A DNA stretch of 64,000 nt from Chryseobacterium indologenes (GTDB lineage: Bacteria; Bacteroidota; Bacteroidia; Flavobacteriales; Weeksellaceae): NCBI RefSeq assembly GCF_001295265.1, contig NZ_LJOD01000001.1, positions 1-64,000 on the forward strand, in the 5' to 3' direction. Below the pieces are notes generated by a model that worked only from the letters and a program-made list of their open reading frames with translations, was not told where the DNA came from and searched no databases. Positions 9,078 to 18,230 of the stretch are shown here, in pieces. Made by a program: the position numbers and the translations under genes. Positions within the stretch are counted from its first letter, which is position 1. The number at the start of each line of letters is the position of its first letter.

Positions 9078-11666
9078 TTAATTTTCAGATTCACCGTCGT
9101 GGAATAAGTCTCCAATAACGCCTCCGTCTTCATCCACAATCCCGTCTCCGGTTTCAGGCTCTTCGTACACTTCAGGTTCTTCTTCAGGAGGTTCAGGAAT
9201 GGTAATATTAATGGCTTTTACTTTAAATTTCGTAAACTGGTTGCCTATGGCTTTTATTCCTTTTACTGCAATAAACTCATCAATATTAATGGTCTCGGGA
9301 TCACGCTCTTTACCTTTGTCTTTGGCAAAAATAATCTCTGCTGAAGCTCCGTCTGCTACAATTACATTCTCAATAAACGATTTGGAGTGTTCAGACGGCA
9401 TAAAGGTCTGCACATTGGTTGTATTTTCCAGCAGGAACCTCTTGATAAAATAAATATCCTTTTCACCATCATAATAGATGCAGGTTACCGGCTGCTGCGG
9501 TCTCCATTTTTCTAAAACCAGGTATTCATCATCAAAACGGTTTCCTAAATCAAAAGAGACCAGTTTTACTTCGCCGTTTGTATTGATGGTAAGAATTCTG
9601 TCATCCCCTTTGAAGCTTCCCAATAGGGTACCTCTTCCATCAGCATTCAGTCTTCTCACGGTATCATCAAACCAGATTCTACGCGGAGCCAGTGTAGAAA
9701 CCCCTTCTTCTTTCATATCAACCTTCTTCACAGAGTATTTCGTCACCAGGTTTCCTTTAGAATCTCTTCCTTTGATAGCAAGATCAGAGAAATCAATTTC
9801 CATTTTATTTTTTCGGATTCTCGGGTTGGGCTTCAGCAATACAGTCACTGTTTCTGCTTCACCGTTAGGATTTGCTGAGAAATACAGCACTTCCGAACCT
9901 TTTTTATCAGAGGCCAGCGGATAATCCGTATTTCGTGTTACCGCAGTAACGAAGAAACGTTTCATATAATACGGGCCTTCTTTTCCTTCGCGGTAAATCA
10001 TGTTGTACACTGTACGTTTATCATTTTTCTTCCATACGGCAACATGCAGAATATCTTTTCCGATAAAGGTTTTGGCTTCCACTTTTACCACCTTCATGCT
10101 TCCGTCCTTTCTGAAAGTAATGATATCATCAATATCTGAACAATCGAACAGGTATTGGTCTTTTCGAAGAGATGTGCCGATAAAGCCTTCTTCAAAGTTG
10201 GCATAGAATTTCTCATTGGCTACGGCTACTTTTGTCGCATCAATGGTATCAAAGATTCTGAGTTCGGTTTTTCTTTGCCTGTCTTTTCCGTATTTCTTCT
10301 GAATATTCAGATAATAGTCAATGGCATAGGCTGTCAGATTACCAAGATTGAATTTCACCTGTTCTATTTTACCTTCCAGAGCCGCTATATTCTCTTTGAA
10401 TTTATCTAAATCGAATCTTGAAATCCTCTTGATCCTGATTTCAGTTAATTTTACAATATCTTCTTCTGTTACTGCCCTCAACAGGTGCCTGGTATGAGGT
10501 TTCAACCCTTCATCAATGGTTTTCAGTACTTCTTCCCAGCTTTTTACTTCTTCAATATCGTGGTAAATTCTGTTTTCTATGAAAATTCTTTCCAGGGAAG
10601 AGAAATGCCAGCTTTCCTGAAGCTCATGAAGTTCTATTTCCAGCTCTTTTTTAAGAAGTGAAACGGTGTGGTCCGTGTTCATTTTCAGGATCTCTGAAAC
10701 ATTCAGGAACATAGGCTTATCCCCAACAATCACGCAGGCATTCGGAGAAATCGTTACCTGGCAGTCTGTAAATGCATACAGTGCATCAATTGTTTTATCC
10801 GGTGAAACATCGTTATGAAGATGAATAAGAATCTCAACTGTATCTGAGGTATTGTCTTCGATCTTTTTGATCTTGATTTTTCCTTTTTCATTGGCTTTCA
10901 GGATAGAATCAATCAGGTCGCTTGTCGTTTTGGAAAACGGCAGCTCGGAAATAACGAGGGTATGCTTATCTGTCTGGGTAATTCTGGCTCTGGCTCTTAC
11001 CTTTCCGCCTCTGTGACCATCATTATATTCTGAAACATCCAGGTATCCCGCTGTAAGAAAGTCAGGAAACAGTTCAAATTTCTTTCCTTTCAGGTACGCT
11101 ACGGATGCTGTAATCAGCTCATTGAAATTATGCGGAAGAATCTTTGTGGAAAGCCCTACTCCAATTCCTTCTACTCCCTGTGCCAGAAGCAGCGGGAACT
11201 TTACAGGAAGATCGATTGGTTCGTTATTTCTTCCGTCATAAGATTTTGCCCATTCGGTTGTTTTAGGGTTAAAGACCACTTCCAGAGCGAAGGGGGTTAA
11301 TCTTGCTTCAATATACCTGGCTGCTGCTGCAGAATCTCCGGTATAGATATTCCCCCAGTTTCCCTGGGTATCAATCAGGAGTTCTTTCTGCCCGATCTGC
11401 ACCATGGCATCAGTAATGGAGGCATCACCGTGAGGGTGATATTTCATGGTATTTCCTACAATATTGGCCACTTTATTGTAGCGTCCGTCTTCCAGTTCCC
11501 GCATAGAGTGCATGATCCTTCTCTGTACGGGCTTCAGACCGTCATATACTGAAGGGATGGCTCTATCCAGGATTACATAGGAAGCATAATCCAGAAACCA
11601 GTCTTTATAAAGTCCCGAGACTTTCTTTAAGCTCTCGCCCTCATGGGAGAATTCTTCTGTCGTCAT
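9078..11666 (-). CDS. parC: DNA topoisomerase IV subunit A
   Basis: An 862-aa type IIA topoisomerase A subunit, which cuts and rejoins DNA during decatenation. The catalytic tyrosine is Y118 in AAARYIEARL. The quinolone-pocket region reads HPHGDASITDAM, with Ala at about position 82 where E. coli ParC has Ser80, and Asp at about 86. The C-terminal half lacks an obvious GyrA-type GQRG box and ends in a very acidic tail (EPPEEEPEVYEEPETGDG). It lies in one reverse-strand block with parE, with a small membrane-protein gene between them. Confidence 0.93.
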   Translation of the reverse strand: MTTEEFSHEGESLKKVSGLYKDWFLDYASYVILDRAIPSVYDGLKPVQRRIMHSMRELEDGRYNKVANIVGNTMKYHPHGDASITDAMVQIGQKELLIDTQGNWGNIYTGDSAAAARYIEARLTPFALEVVFNPKTTEWAKSYDGRNNEPIDLPVKFPLLLAQGVEGIGVGLSTKILPHNFNELITASVAYLKGKKFELFPDFLTAGYLDVSEYNDGHRGGKVRARARITQTDKHTLVISELPFSKTTSDLIDSILKANEKGKIKIKKIEDNTSDTVEILIHLHNDVSPDKTIDALYAFTDCQVTISPNACVIVGDKPMFLNVSEILKMNTDHTVSLLKKELEIELHELQESWHFSSLERIFIENRIYHDIEEVKSWEEVLKTIDEGLKPHTRHLLRAVTEEDIVKLTEIRIKRISRFDLDKFKENIAALEGKIEQVKFNLGNLTAYAIDYYLNIQKKYGKDRQRKTELRIFDTIDATKVAVANEKFYANFEEGFIGTSLRKDQYLFDCSDIDDIITFRKDGSMKVVKVEAKTFIGKDILHVAVWKKNDKRTVYNMIYREGKEGPYYMKRFFVTAVTRNTDYPLASDKKGSEVLYFSANPNGEAETVTVLLKPNPRIRKNKMEIDFSDLAIKGRDSKGNLVTKYSVKKVDMKEEGVSTLAPRRIWFDDTVRRLNADGRGTLLGSFKGDDRILTINTNGEVKLVSFDLGNRFDDEYLVLEKWRPQQPVTCIYYDGEKDIYFIKRFLLENTTNVQTFMPSEHSKSFIENVIVADGASAEIIFAKDKGKERDPETINIDEFIAVKGIKAIGNQFTKFKVKAINITIPEPPEEEPEVYEEPETGDGIVDEDGGVIGDLFHDGESEN

Positions 11667-11674
11667 CTGTTATT

Positions 11675-12151
11675 TTAATCGTTTTTCTCTTTATTCGTTT
11701 TTACTACTTTATTCAGAGAGAGTTTTAAATCGTTTACTTCTTTTCTGGTTAAATATGAAATATCATACTTAAGCATGGTAGAACCGCTGTTTTTACTGGT
11801 GATCTTTACATATAACCTTCTAAGGAAGAAGATACTTACGATCTCATATTCTATCAGTTTATATTTTGGAAACTCATCATGAAGAGGCTTATCCAAAAAA
11901 GGAACGATATTTCTGTTTTTAAAGTTCAGTGCTTCGCCGTCGCTGTCATATTCAAAAATCTGCCTTCCGTTAAGATAAAATATTATCAGGATTACAATGG
12001 GAACGATCAGCAGAAGATAGCTTACCTTTCCTACAGCCTGAAATCTGTATTCATTCAATAAAAATGCAGTGATTCCAAATACGACCATCATCAGCAGCAA
12101 TGTGTTTACAAAATTATAAACAGATGCTTTGTTGCGGTTGCTTAGTCTCAT
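11675..12151 (-). CDS. small membrane protein between parE and parC
   Basis: A 158-aa protein with two N-terminal hydrophobic segments (about residues 14-31 and 42-60) followed by a soluble part of roughly 95 residues. The arrangement resembles bacterial PH-like proteins of unknown role, but I recognise no specific family. It is 8 bp upstream of parC and 39 bp downstream of parE, so it is probably in the same transcript. Confidence 0.8.
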   Translation of the reverse strand: MRLSNRNKASVYNFVNTLLLMMVVFGITAFLLNEYRFQAVGKVSYLLLIVPIVILIIFYLNGRQIFEYDSDGEALNFKNRNIVPFLDKPLHDEFPKYKLIEYEIVSIFFLRRLYVKITSKNSGSTMLKYDISYLTRKEVNDLKLSLNKVVKTNKEKND

Positions 12152-12190
12152 TTTATATATTTTGGTGTTTGGTGTCTTAGGTTGTCAGCG

Positions 12191-14077
12191 TTAGCTGATG
12201 GCTGCTTCGTCTAAAATTTCTTTTTTATCAATGTCAGGATCTTCTACAACCAGATTTTCAAGGATAAATACCTGTCTGTCCGGTGTATTTTTTCCCATAT
12301 AGAATTCCAGCAGCTGCTCTATAGTCTGATCTTTACCAACCACTACAGGTTCCAGACGGATATCTTTTCCTATAAAATGTTTAAATTCATCCGGCGAGAT
12401 TTCACCAAGCCCTTTGAATCGGGTAATTTCAGGGTTTCTGCCTAATTCGTTCAACGCTTTTATTCTTTCCGTTTCTGAGTAGCAGTATCTTGTTTCTTTT
12501 TTGTTTCTTACCCTGAAAAGCGGGGTCTGCAGAATATAAAGGTGCCCGTTTTTGATCAGATCCGGGAAGAACTGAAGGAAGAAGGTAATCATCAGAAGGC
12601 GGATGTGCATCCCGTCTACATCGGCATCGGTTGCAATAATCACCTGATTGTATCTTAGGTCTTCCAGGCTTTCTTCAATATTTAAAGCTGCCTGAAGCAG
12701 GTTAAACTCTTCATTTTCATAGACCACTTTTTTGGTCAGGCCATAGCAGTTCAGAGGCTTTCCTTTCAGGGAGAACACGGCCTGTGTTTCTACATCCCGG
12801 GATTTTGTGATGGATCCGGATGCAGAATCTCCCTCGGTAATAAAGATCTGGGTATCTCCTTTTCTTTCAGCCTTCTGATCGTTATAATGCTGTCTGCAGT
12901 CTCTCAGCTTTTTGTTATGAAGGGATACTTTTTTGGCTCTTTCTCTTGCCAGCTTCTGAATTCCGGAAAGTTCTTTTCTCTCTCTTTCGGAGATCAGGAT
13001 CTTTCTCTGGATGGCTTCAGCTATTTCAGGGTTTTTATGAAGGAAGTTATCCAGTTTGCTCTTCAGGAAATCAATGATAAACGTTCTTACGGTAGGTCCG
13101 TTCGGTCCCATATCGTTAGATCCCAGCTTTGTTTTGGTCTGCGATTCAAATACGGGTTCCTCTACATTAATGGAGATCGCTGCAATAATGGATTTTCTGA
13201 TATCTGAAGCATCAAAACTTTTATTGAAAAACTCACGGATTGTTTTTACATAGGCTTCACGGAAGGCATTAAGATGTGTACCTCCCTGTGTGGTATTCTG
13301 TCCGTTGACGAAGGAAAAATAGGTTTCTGTCTGGGATTTATCAGAATGGGTGATAGCCACTTCTATATCATTATCTTTCAGATGAATGATAGGATAGAGA
13401 ATTTCGCTTTCCAGTTCTTCTTCAAGCAGGTCTTTAAGTCCGTTCTCTGAGTAATAGGTTTCTCCGTTGAAAAGAATTTTCAGCCCGGGGTTCAGATACG
13501 CATAATTGCGCAGCATTCTCTCGATATATTCTTTTCTGTATTTGAAATGAAGGAAAATATCTCCGTCGGGAATGAAAGAAATTTCGGTTCCGTTTCGGTC
13601 CGAAGTATCTTTTTCATCATAGTTTTCTTTGATGAGACCTCTGGAAAATTCAGCCATTTTCATTTTTCCGTCACGGAAAGATCGTACCCGGAAATAGTCC
13701 GAAAGTGCATTTACGGCTTTGGTACCTACCCCGTTCAGACCTACAGATTTTTTGAAGGCTTTACTGTCGTATTTCCCTCCCGTATTCATTTTAGAAACGG
13801 CATCTACTACCTTTCCCAACGGAATTCCACGGCCAAAGTCTCGGATGGTAACTTTTCCGTCATCCAGTTTTATTTCAATTCTTTTCCCTGCTTTCATTCT
13901 GAACTCATCAATAGAGTTGTCCAGAATTTCTTTCAGGAGGATATAAATACCGTCATCGGCGGAGGAGCCGTCGCCCAGTTTCCCGATATACATTCCGGGA
14001 CGCAGACGGATATGTTCCTGCCAATCGAGGGTTCTGATATTATCTTCTGAGTAGGTTGGATTTATTTCTTGTGACAT
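12191..14077 (-). CDS. parE: DNA topoisomerase IV subunit B
   Basis: A 628-aa ATPase subunit of topoisomerase IV. GHKL ATP-site motifs are [22 protein letters not shown] and [14 protein letters not shown]. The Toprim domain carries EGDSASGS and the metal-binding DADVDGMHI. It ends in the usual [13 protein letters not shown] region. I chose MSQEIN at 14077 over an upstream in-frame ATG, because of the TACTTTTG element immediately upstream. It is the first gene of the parE-orf-parC block. Confidence 0.94.
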   Translation of the reverse strand: MSQEINPTYSEDNIRTLDWQEHIRLRPGMYIGKLGDGSSADDGIYILLKEILDNSIDEFRMKAGKRIEIKLDDGKVTIRDFGRGIPLGKVVDAVSKMNTGGKYDSKAFKKSVGLNGVGTKAVNALSDYFRVRSFRDGKMKMAEFSRGLIKENYDEKDTSDRNGTEISFIPDGDIFLHFKYRKEYIERMLRNYAYLNPGLKILFNGETYYSENGLKDLLEEELESEILYPIIHLKDNDIEVAITHSDKSQTETYFSFVNGQNTTQGGTHLNAFREAYVKTIREFFNKSFDASDIRKSIIAAISINVEEPVFESQTKTKLGSNDMGPNGPTVRTFIIDFLKSKLDNFLHKNPEIAEAIQRKILISERERKELSGIQKLARERAKKVSLHNKKLRDCRQHYNDQKAERKGDTQIFITEGDSASGSITKSRDVETQAVFSLKGKPLNCYGLTKKVVYENEEFNLLQAALNIEESLEDLRYNQVIIATDADVDGMHIRLLMITFFLQFFPDLIKNGHLYILQTPLFRVRNKKETRYCYSETERIKALNELGRNPEITRFKGLGEISPDEFKHFIGKDIRLEPVVVGKDQTIEQLLEFYMGKNTPDRQVFILENLVVEDPDIDKKEILDEAAIS

Positions 14078-14097
14078 ATATGATTTCAGCAAACATA

Positions 14098-14105
14098 CAA
14101 AAGTA
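14098..14105 (-). promoter_or_regulatory. TAnnTTTG promoter element for parE
   Basis: TACTTTTG on the reverse strand, 20 nt upstream of the ATG at 14077. Confidence 0.5.
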
Positions 14106-14220
14106 CGAAATTGTCTAAAATTATCCGAATTTTTTCAAGTTGATTTTTTGAATATTCAACCCCAAATCTTGTGCTTATTAACTCATCAAATTATATATTT
14201 ACATTATTATTCAACATCAC

Positions 14221-17142
14221 GTGATAAAAAGATTTATTTTCTGCATTTTTTTTATTTTTCCGGCAGTCCTGATTTTACTTTCAGCACAGATTCCGGGGAT
14301 GGTAAACTATACTGAACAGGATGGTTTAGAATGTTCGTATACCTATCATTTAAGGCAGGATAAAGATGGTTTTATCTGGATTGGGAGTGATAACGGATTA
14401 TTCAGATTTGACGGCAAAGAGTTCAAACAATACGGAAAAAAAGAGGGATTAAAAAATCTTGACATCATTTCCTGTGAGCCCCTTCCCAACGGTGAGGTTT
14501 TCATCCTCCCTTTTCTGAATGACTTTGCTTATTTAAAAGACGGAAAGGTATTCGATCTGAATATCAATGATTACGTGAAAAATCAATTTTTAAACTCCAT
14601 GCCGAAAATCACCCGTAACGGAAACGTACTTTACTTATATGAATATGGTGATCCTCAGAATATTTTTATTTATGAAAACGGAAAAGTAAAAAGAATGCCC
14701 GTTCCTTTAGACTATTCTCAAAGGACGTTAGGAACTGTAAAGTTTGATTTTCAAACCCGGAACCTCTATTTATATGATGCACTAAAAGCTGAAATTCAGG
14801 TGTACAATCTCAACAGCAGAAAAAAAAGGATTATAAAAACAGACGGCGGAAATCTGGTTTGTGAGAAAGATAATTTTCTGGTTTTTAATGATAAGGGAAA
14901 AATCAGTATTTACCAACAGCCCGATCCGTTTCATATCAGGAAAATATTTTCTTATGATACAAAAGAACAGATCTTCTATGGTGTTATTGATAAGAATAAC
15001 AAGCTTTGGCTCAATCTACAAAACGGTGGGGTTCTTTACTTTAACCAATCTTTGCTTGAACATAAAAAAAACCTGCCCCCTCCTGTAAAAATCTTAGACA
15101 ATTATGTTATCAATAATGTTCTGGTAGATAAGGATGATAATGTATGGTTCAATTCCAGAAACAACGGTGTTTTTTTTATCACAAAATCTCTTTTTACCAA
15201 TCATGTCAATTTATCAGTAAAAAATAATTCCGAATATATTAAAGCTATCGCAAAAGATAACAATAGAATTATCCTGGGATATAACAGCTCTCACGGCGCT
15301 GTTATTGACAGGAACGGCAAAATACATGATATTATGCTGGACAGGAATAATAAGGATGAGAACAGATCAGTTTACATCAACCATAATACCGCCATTTTTG
15401 GAATTTCAAATAAAGTTATCATTCATAATCTTTCTAAAAAAACCAATAAACAGCTGATCTATACTGTAAAAAATATTGTTCCTTATACTCCGGATTCTGT
15501 ATTTTTCTGTACGTCGTCTCACCTGATGGTCTATAATTTAAAGAATGAAACCCTTACCACCTATCTCAATGAGCGCACCTACACGGTTCTTCCTTACGAT
15601 CAAGACAGCTTATTTGTGGGCAACTTCAGCGACCTGTATAAATTCAATATTAAAACGAAAAAAAAGACCTTATTTTTAAAAGGGTATTACTTTTCGGATC
15701 TCAAAAAATTAAAAAGGAATACTTACCTGGGGGCTACCAACCTCAACGGGATTATTATTTTCAATGATAAAGGGATTATCAGAAAAATTGAGAAAAGTAA
15801 CGGGCTGATTAACGACCAGGTCAAGAGAATAGAGGTAGAAAATGAAAATACATTCTGGGCAAGCACCAATTCCGGGATCTCCAGAATTGAATTAACAAAG
15901 AACAATCTCCGGATTAATAACTTTACCCAAACTGACGGCCTTCCATCTAATGCTGTTGCCGGTTCTGTCACAAAAAACGATACCATCTTTATCGGAACGT
16001 CCAAAGGATTGGGAATATTCCCGATAAAAAAATTACTGGCCCAGGAGAAATTCATTCATAAAAAAGTCATTATCAATTCTGTAACCATTGAAAATAATGA
16101 ATATCACAATTTACAGGAAACCCTGACTGCCCATACCAATAATACGGTTATTTTTAATCTCAGTTTTCTTGATTATGCTTCCCAGGGAAAGATAAGCTAT
16201 AAATATAAGATTGAAGGACTCAATGACACCTGGCAGGTAAGTAATTCCCCAAAACTGATATTCAGCTCCATTCCTCCGGGAGAATATGTATTGCGGGTTT
16301 TCGGGTTAGGCTATAATGGAAAGCAGTCTTATACTTCTACAGATCTGCCCTTTAAAATCAAGCCCGAGTTCTGGCAGACCTGGTGGTTTAAATTATTACT
16401 GGCAGCCATCATCCTGATTCTCCTATCTGCTCTGATTAATTCCTACCTGCAGAAAAAGCGCAATAAAAAGCTGGAAAAATTTTATCATGAGAAGAAAATA
16501 GCTGAGCTTGAACTACAGGCTATTAAAGCACAGATCAATCCGCACTTTATTTACAACTGCCTGAATTCCATTAAGTATCTGCTGTTTAAAGAAGATTATG
16601 AAGAAACTGAAAACTATCTGGACATATTTTCTCAGCTGATCAGGAAAACCCTTCATTATTCTGAAAAAACCTTCATGCCTATATGGGAAGAGGTGGAATA
16701 TCTTTCTTTATATATGGATATGGAAAAGCTACGTCAAAATAAGCTTTTTGATTATGAAATTCATATATCTGAAAGCGTAAACAAAAACTGGGCAATCCCT
16801 TCACTGCTGATTCAGCCATTTGCAGAAAATGCCATAAAACACGGAGTTTCCGGCTTAAGATCTCAAAAAGGCTTTATCAGAATATCTTTTGACCATACAG
16901 ATTCTACCCTCTGCATAACGATTGAGGATAATGGCAGGGGAATTCAGTCTAAAAACGAATCTTCCGCCGGCGAAAACTCATTCGGATTAAAATTATCAAA
17001 AAAAAGGATCCAGACTTTTAAACAGCTTTTTGAAACTAATATCATCCTGGAGGTCATTAATCTTTCCGAAAAATACGGAAAACAAGGCACCCAGATAAAA
17101 CTTTACATTACACCTTATGAAAACACAAGTTTGCATCATTGA
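14221..17142 (+). CDS. propeller-type LytS-family sensor histidine kinase
   Basis: A 973-aa protein: signal peptide (about 1-23), a long periplasmic two-component-regulator propeller region (first blade TYHLRQDKDGFIWIGSDNGL), a Y_Y_Y-type domain before the membrane, one TM segment (about 721-743), then a His_kinase domain of LytS type. The phospho-accepting histidine is about H775 in AQINPHFIYN; the ATPase part shows PFAENAIKHG and EDNGRGI. The start codon is GTG. Its 3' end overlaps the LytTR regulator by 26 bp, so they are a cognate pair. The ligand is unknown. Confidence 0.92.
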   Translation: MIKRFIFCIFFIFPAVLILLSAQIPGMVNYTEQDGLECSYTYHLRQDKDGFIWIGSDNGLFRFDGKEFKQYGKKEGLKNLDIISCEPLPNGEVFILPFLNDFAYLKDGKVFDLNINDYVKNQFLNSMPKITRNGNVLYLYEYGDPQNIFIYENGKVKRMPVPLDYSQRTLGTVKFDFQTRNLYLYDALKAEIQVYNLNSRKKRIIKTDGGNLVCEKDNFLVFNDKGKISIYQQPDPFHIRKIFSYDTKEQIFYGVIDKNNKLWLNLQNGGVLYFNQSLLEHKKNLPPPVKILDNYVINNVLVDKDDNVWFNSRNNGVFFITKSLFTNHVNLSVKNNSEYIKAIAKDNNRIILGYNSSHGAVIDRNGKIHDIMLDRNNKDENRSVYINHNTAIFGISNKVIIHNLSKKTNKQLIYTVKNIVPYTPDSVFFCTSSHLMVYNLKNETLTTYLNERTYTVLPYDQDSLFVGNFSDLYKFNIKTKKKTLFLKGYYFSDLKKLKRNTYLGATNLNGIIIFNDKGIIRKIEKSNGLINDQVKRIEVENENTFWASTNSGISRIELTKNNLRINNFTQTDGLPSNAVAGSVTKNDTIFIGTSKGLGIFPIKKLLAQEKFIHKKVIINSVTIENNEYHNLQETLTAHTNNTVIFNLSFLDYASQGKISYKYKIEGLNDTWQVSNSPKLIFSSIPPGEYVLRVFGLGYNGKQSYTSTDLPFKIKPEFWQTWWFKLLLAAIILILLSALINSYLQKKRNKKLEKFYHEKKIAELELQAIKAQINPHFIYNCLNSIKYLLFKEDYEETENYLDIFSQLIRKTLHYSEKTFMPIWEEVEYLSLYMDMEKLRQNKLFDYEIHISESVNKNWAIPSLLIQPFAENAIKHGVSGLRSQKGFIRISFDHTDSTLCITIEDNGRGIQSKNESSAGENSFGLKLSKKRIQTFKQLFETNIILEVINLSEKYGKQGTQIKLYITPYENTSLHH

Positions 17143-17842
17143 CGACGAACAGCATGGCAGAGATTATGTCTCCCTGCTGTTAAAAAAAGAATTCCCTGAA
17201 ATCCAGATCAGCTTCGAGGCTTCCAGTGTGGAAGAGGCTTACATATACCTTACCAAAAATTCACCGGATATTTTATTTCTGGACATCCGGCTGAGTGACG
17301 GTACTGCTTTTGACCTGTTATCTAAATTTAAAGAAATTTCATCTCAGATTATTTTCATTACGGCTTTTGAAGACTTTGCCATTCAGGCTATTAAAAACGG
17401 AGCCACGGATTATCTTCTGAAACCTATTAAAAAAATTGATTTTATTATTGCTGTGAATAAAGCTCTGGACAATATCAGAAAAATGCAGCCTGTCCAAAAT
17501 ACGGTGCTTCAGGATCATAAAATCATTCTCTCTACCCTACAAGGCTTTAAAATAGTGTATATTGCCGATATTGTTCACTGTGAGGCTGATTCAAGCTACA
17601 CAACTTTTCACCTCGTCAATAAAATTAAAATCATGGTATCTAAGACCCTGCATGAATTTGAGGCGGTACTTCTGAATCATAATTTTTTCAGAATTCATCA
17701 CAAACATCTTATTAATATCGACCATCTGCAGGAATATATTAAAGGCCGGGGCGGACAGGTTGTAATGAGCGACTGTTCCGTACTGGATGTTTCATTCCGG
17801 AGAAAAAATGATTTCCTTTACAAAATAGGAAAAACGGACTAA
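17117..17842 (+). CDS. LytTR-family response regulator
   Basis: A 241-aa two-component response regulator. The receiver domain (about 1-120) has the acidic pair DD at 9-10, phospho-acceptor D56 (ILFLDIRLSD) and the conserved lysine in YLLKPIKK. A LytTR DNA-binding domain occupies about 135-241 (FFRIHHKHLINIDHLQEY). LytTR domains bind two short direct repeats about two helical turns apart; such a pair is present immediately downstream at 17851-17886. It overlaps the kinase gene, so they are translated together. Confidence 0.94.
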   Translation: MKTQVCIIDDEQHGRDYVSLLLKKEFPEIQISFEASSVEEAYIYLTKNSPDILFLDIRLSDGTAFDLLSKFKEISSQIIFITAFEDFAIQAIKNGATDYLLKPIKKIDFIIAVNKALDNIRKMQPVQNTVLQDHKIILSTLQGFKIVYIADIVHCEADSSYTTFHLVNKIKIMVSKTLHEFEAVLLNHNFFRIHHKHLINIDHLQEYIKGRGGQVVMSDCSVLDVSFRRKNDFLYKIGKTD

Positions 17843-17850
17843 TCTTATTT

Positions 17851-17886
17851 TCCGACGCACTTACTTGCTCATCCGTCGCACTTATT
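17851..17886 (+). promoter_or_regulatory. candidate LytTR operator: direct repeat with 21-bp period
   Basis: Two 15-bp copies, TCCGACGCACTTACT at 17851 and TCCGTCGCACTTATT at 17872, differ at two positions and begin exactly 21 bp apart. This is the spacing known for LytTR/AgrA-type sites. They sit just after a LytTR regulator gene and about 70-100 bp upstream of the 66-aa peptide gene. Confidence 0.6.
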
Positions 17887-17952
17887 AGTTGTACATATTT
17901 TTCCATCGGAGTCTTTTCTATTTTAGTCATACTAATCAACAAAAATGTAATT

Positions 17953-18153
17953 ATGAAAAAAATGACAGAAAAGACTCTGAAAAAAAGCCTGATGAATTCT
18001 ATTACAAGCTATAGTCGCATTATTCCCCCCGGTAATTCTGGATATACTCCATCAGTTACTCCGGTTGTAACACCGGCATATCCTATCAACAGTACATATT
18101 ACACTCCACCTAACAATGGTCTTCCCAATAATGGATGGGAGATTCCGAAGTAA
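17953..18153 (+). CDS. 66-aa proline-rich small protein, likely target of the LytTR regulator
   Basis: A 66-aa polypeptide: a basic start (MKKMTEKTLKKSLMNS) and then a Pro/Asn/Thr/Tyr-rich tail with repeated PxxTP and PNNG elements. It has no cysteines, no double-glycine leader and no clear signal peptide. I do not recognise the family. It lies 110 bp after the response regulator, downstream of a LytTR-like direct repeat, and is closed by its own terminator, so it is an independent short transcript. It might be a signalling or secreted peptide, which is inference only. Confidence 0.6.
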   Translation: MKKMTEKTLKKSLMNSITSYSRIIPPGNSGYTPSVTPVVTPAYPINSTYYTPPNNGLPNNGWEIPK

Positions 18154-18192
18154 AAAACAGATCTCATTCCCCGGTTTGAGGTCTGTTTTTTT
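18154..18192 (+). terminator. intrinsic terminator after the 66-aa gene
   Basis: Inverted arms AACAGA.CTCA and TGAG.TCTGTT are followed by a run of seven T. It separates the peptide gene from the protease gene. Confidence 0.75.
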
Positions 18193-18230
18193 AACACAAC
18201 ATACTGTATTAACTACTTAAAAATTAAAAT

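Noticed and set aside
9478-9924. 148-codon frame antisense to parC
   Set aside because: Shadow of a highly conserved coding region; low-complexity Ser/Phe-rich product.
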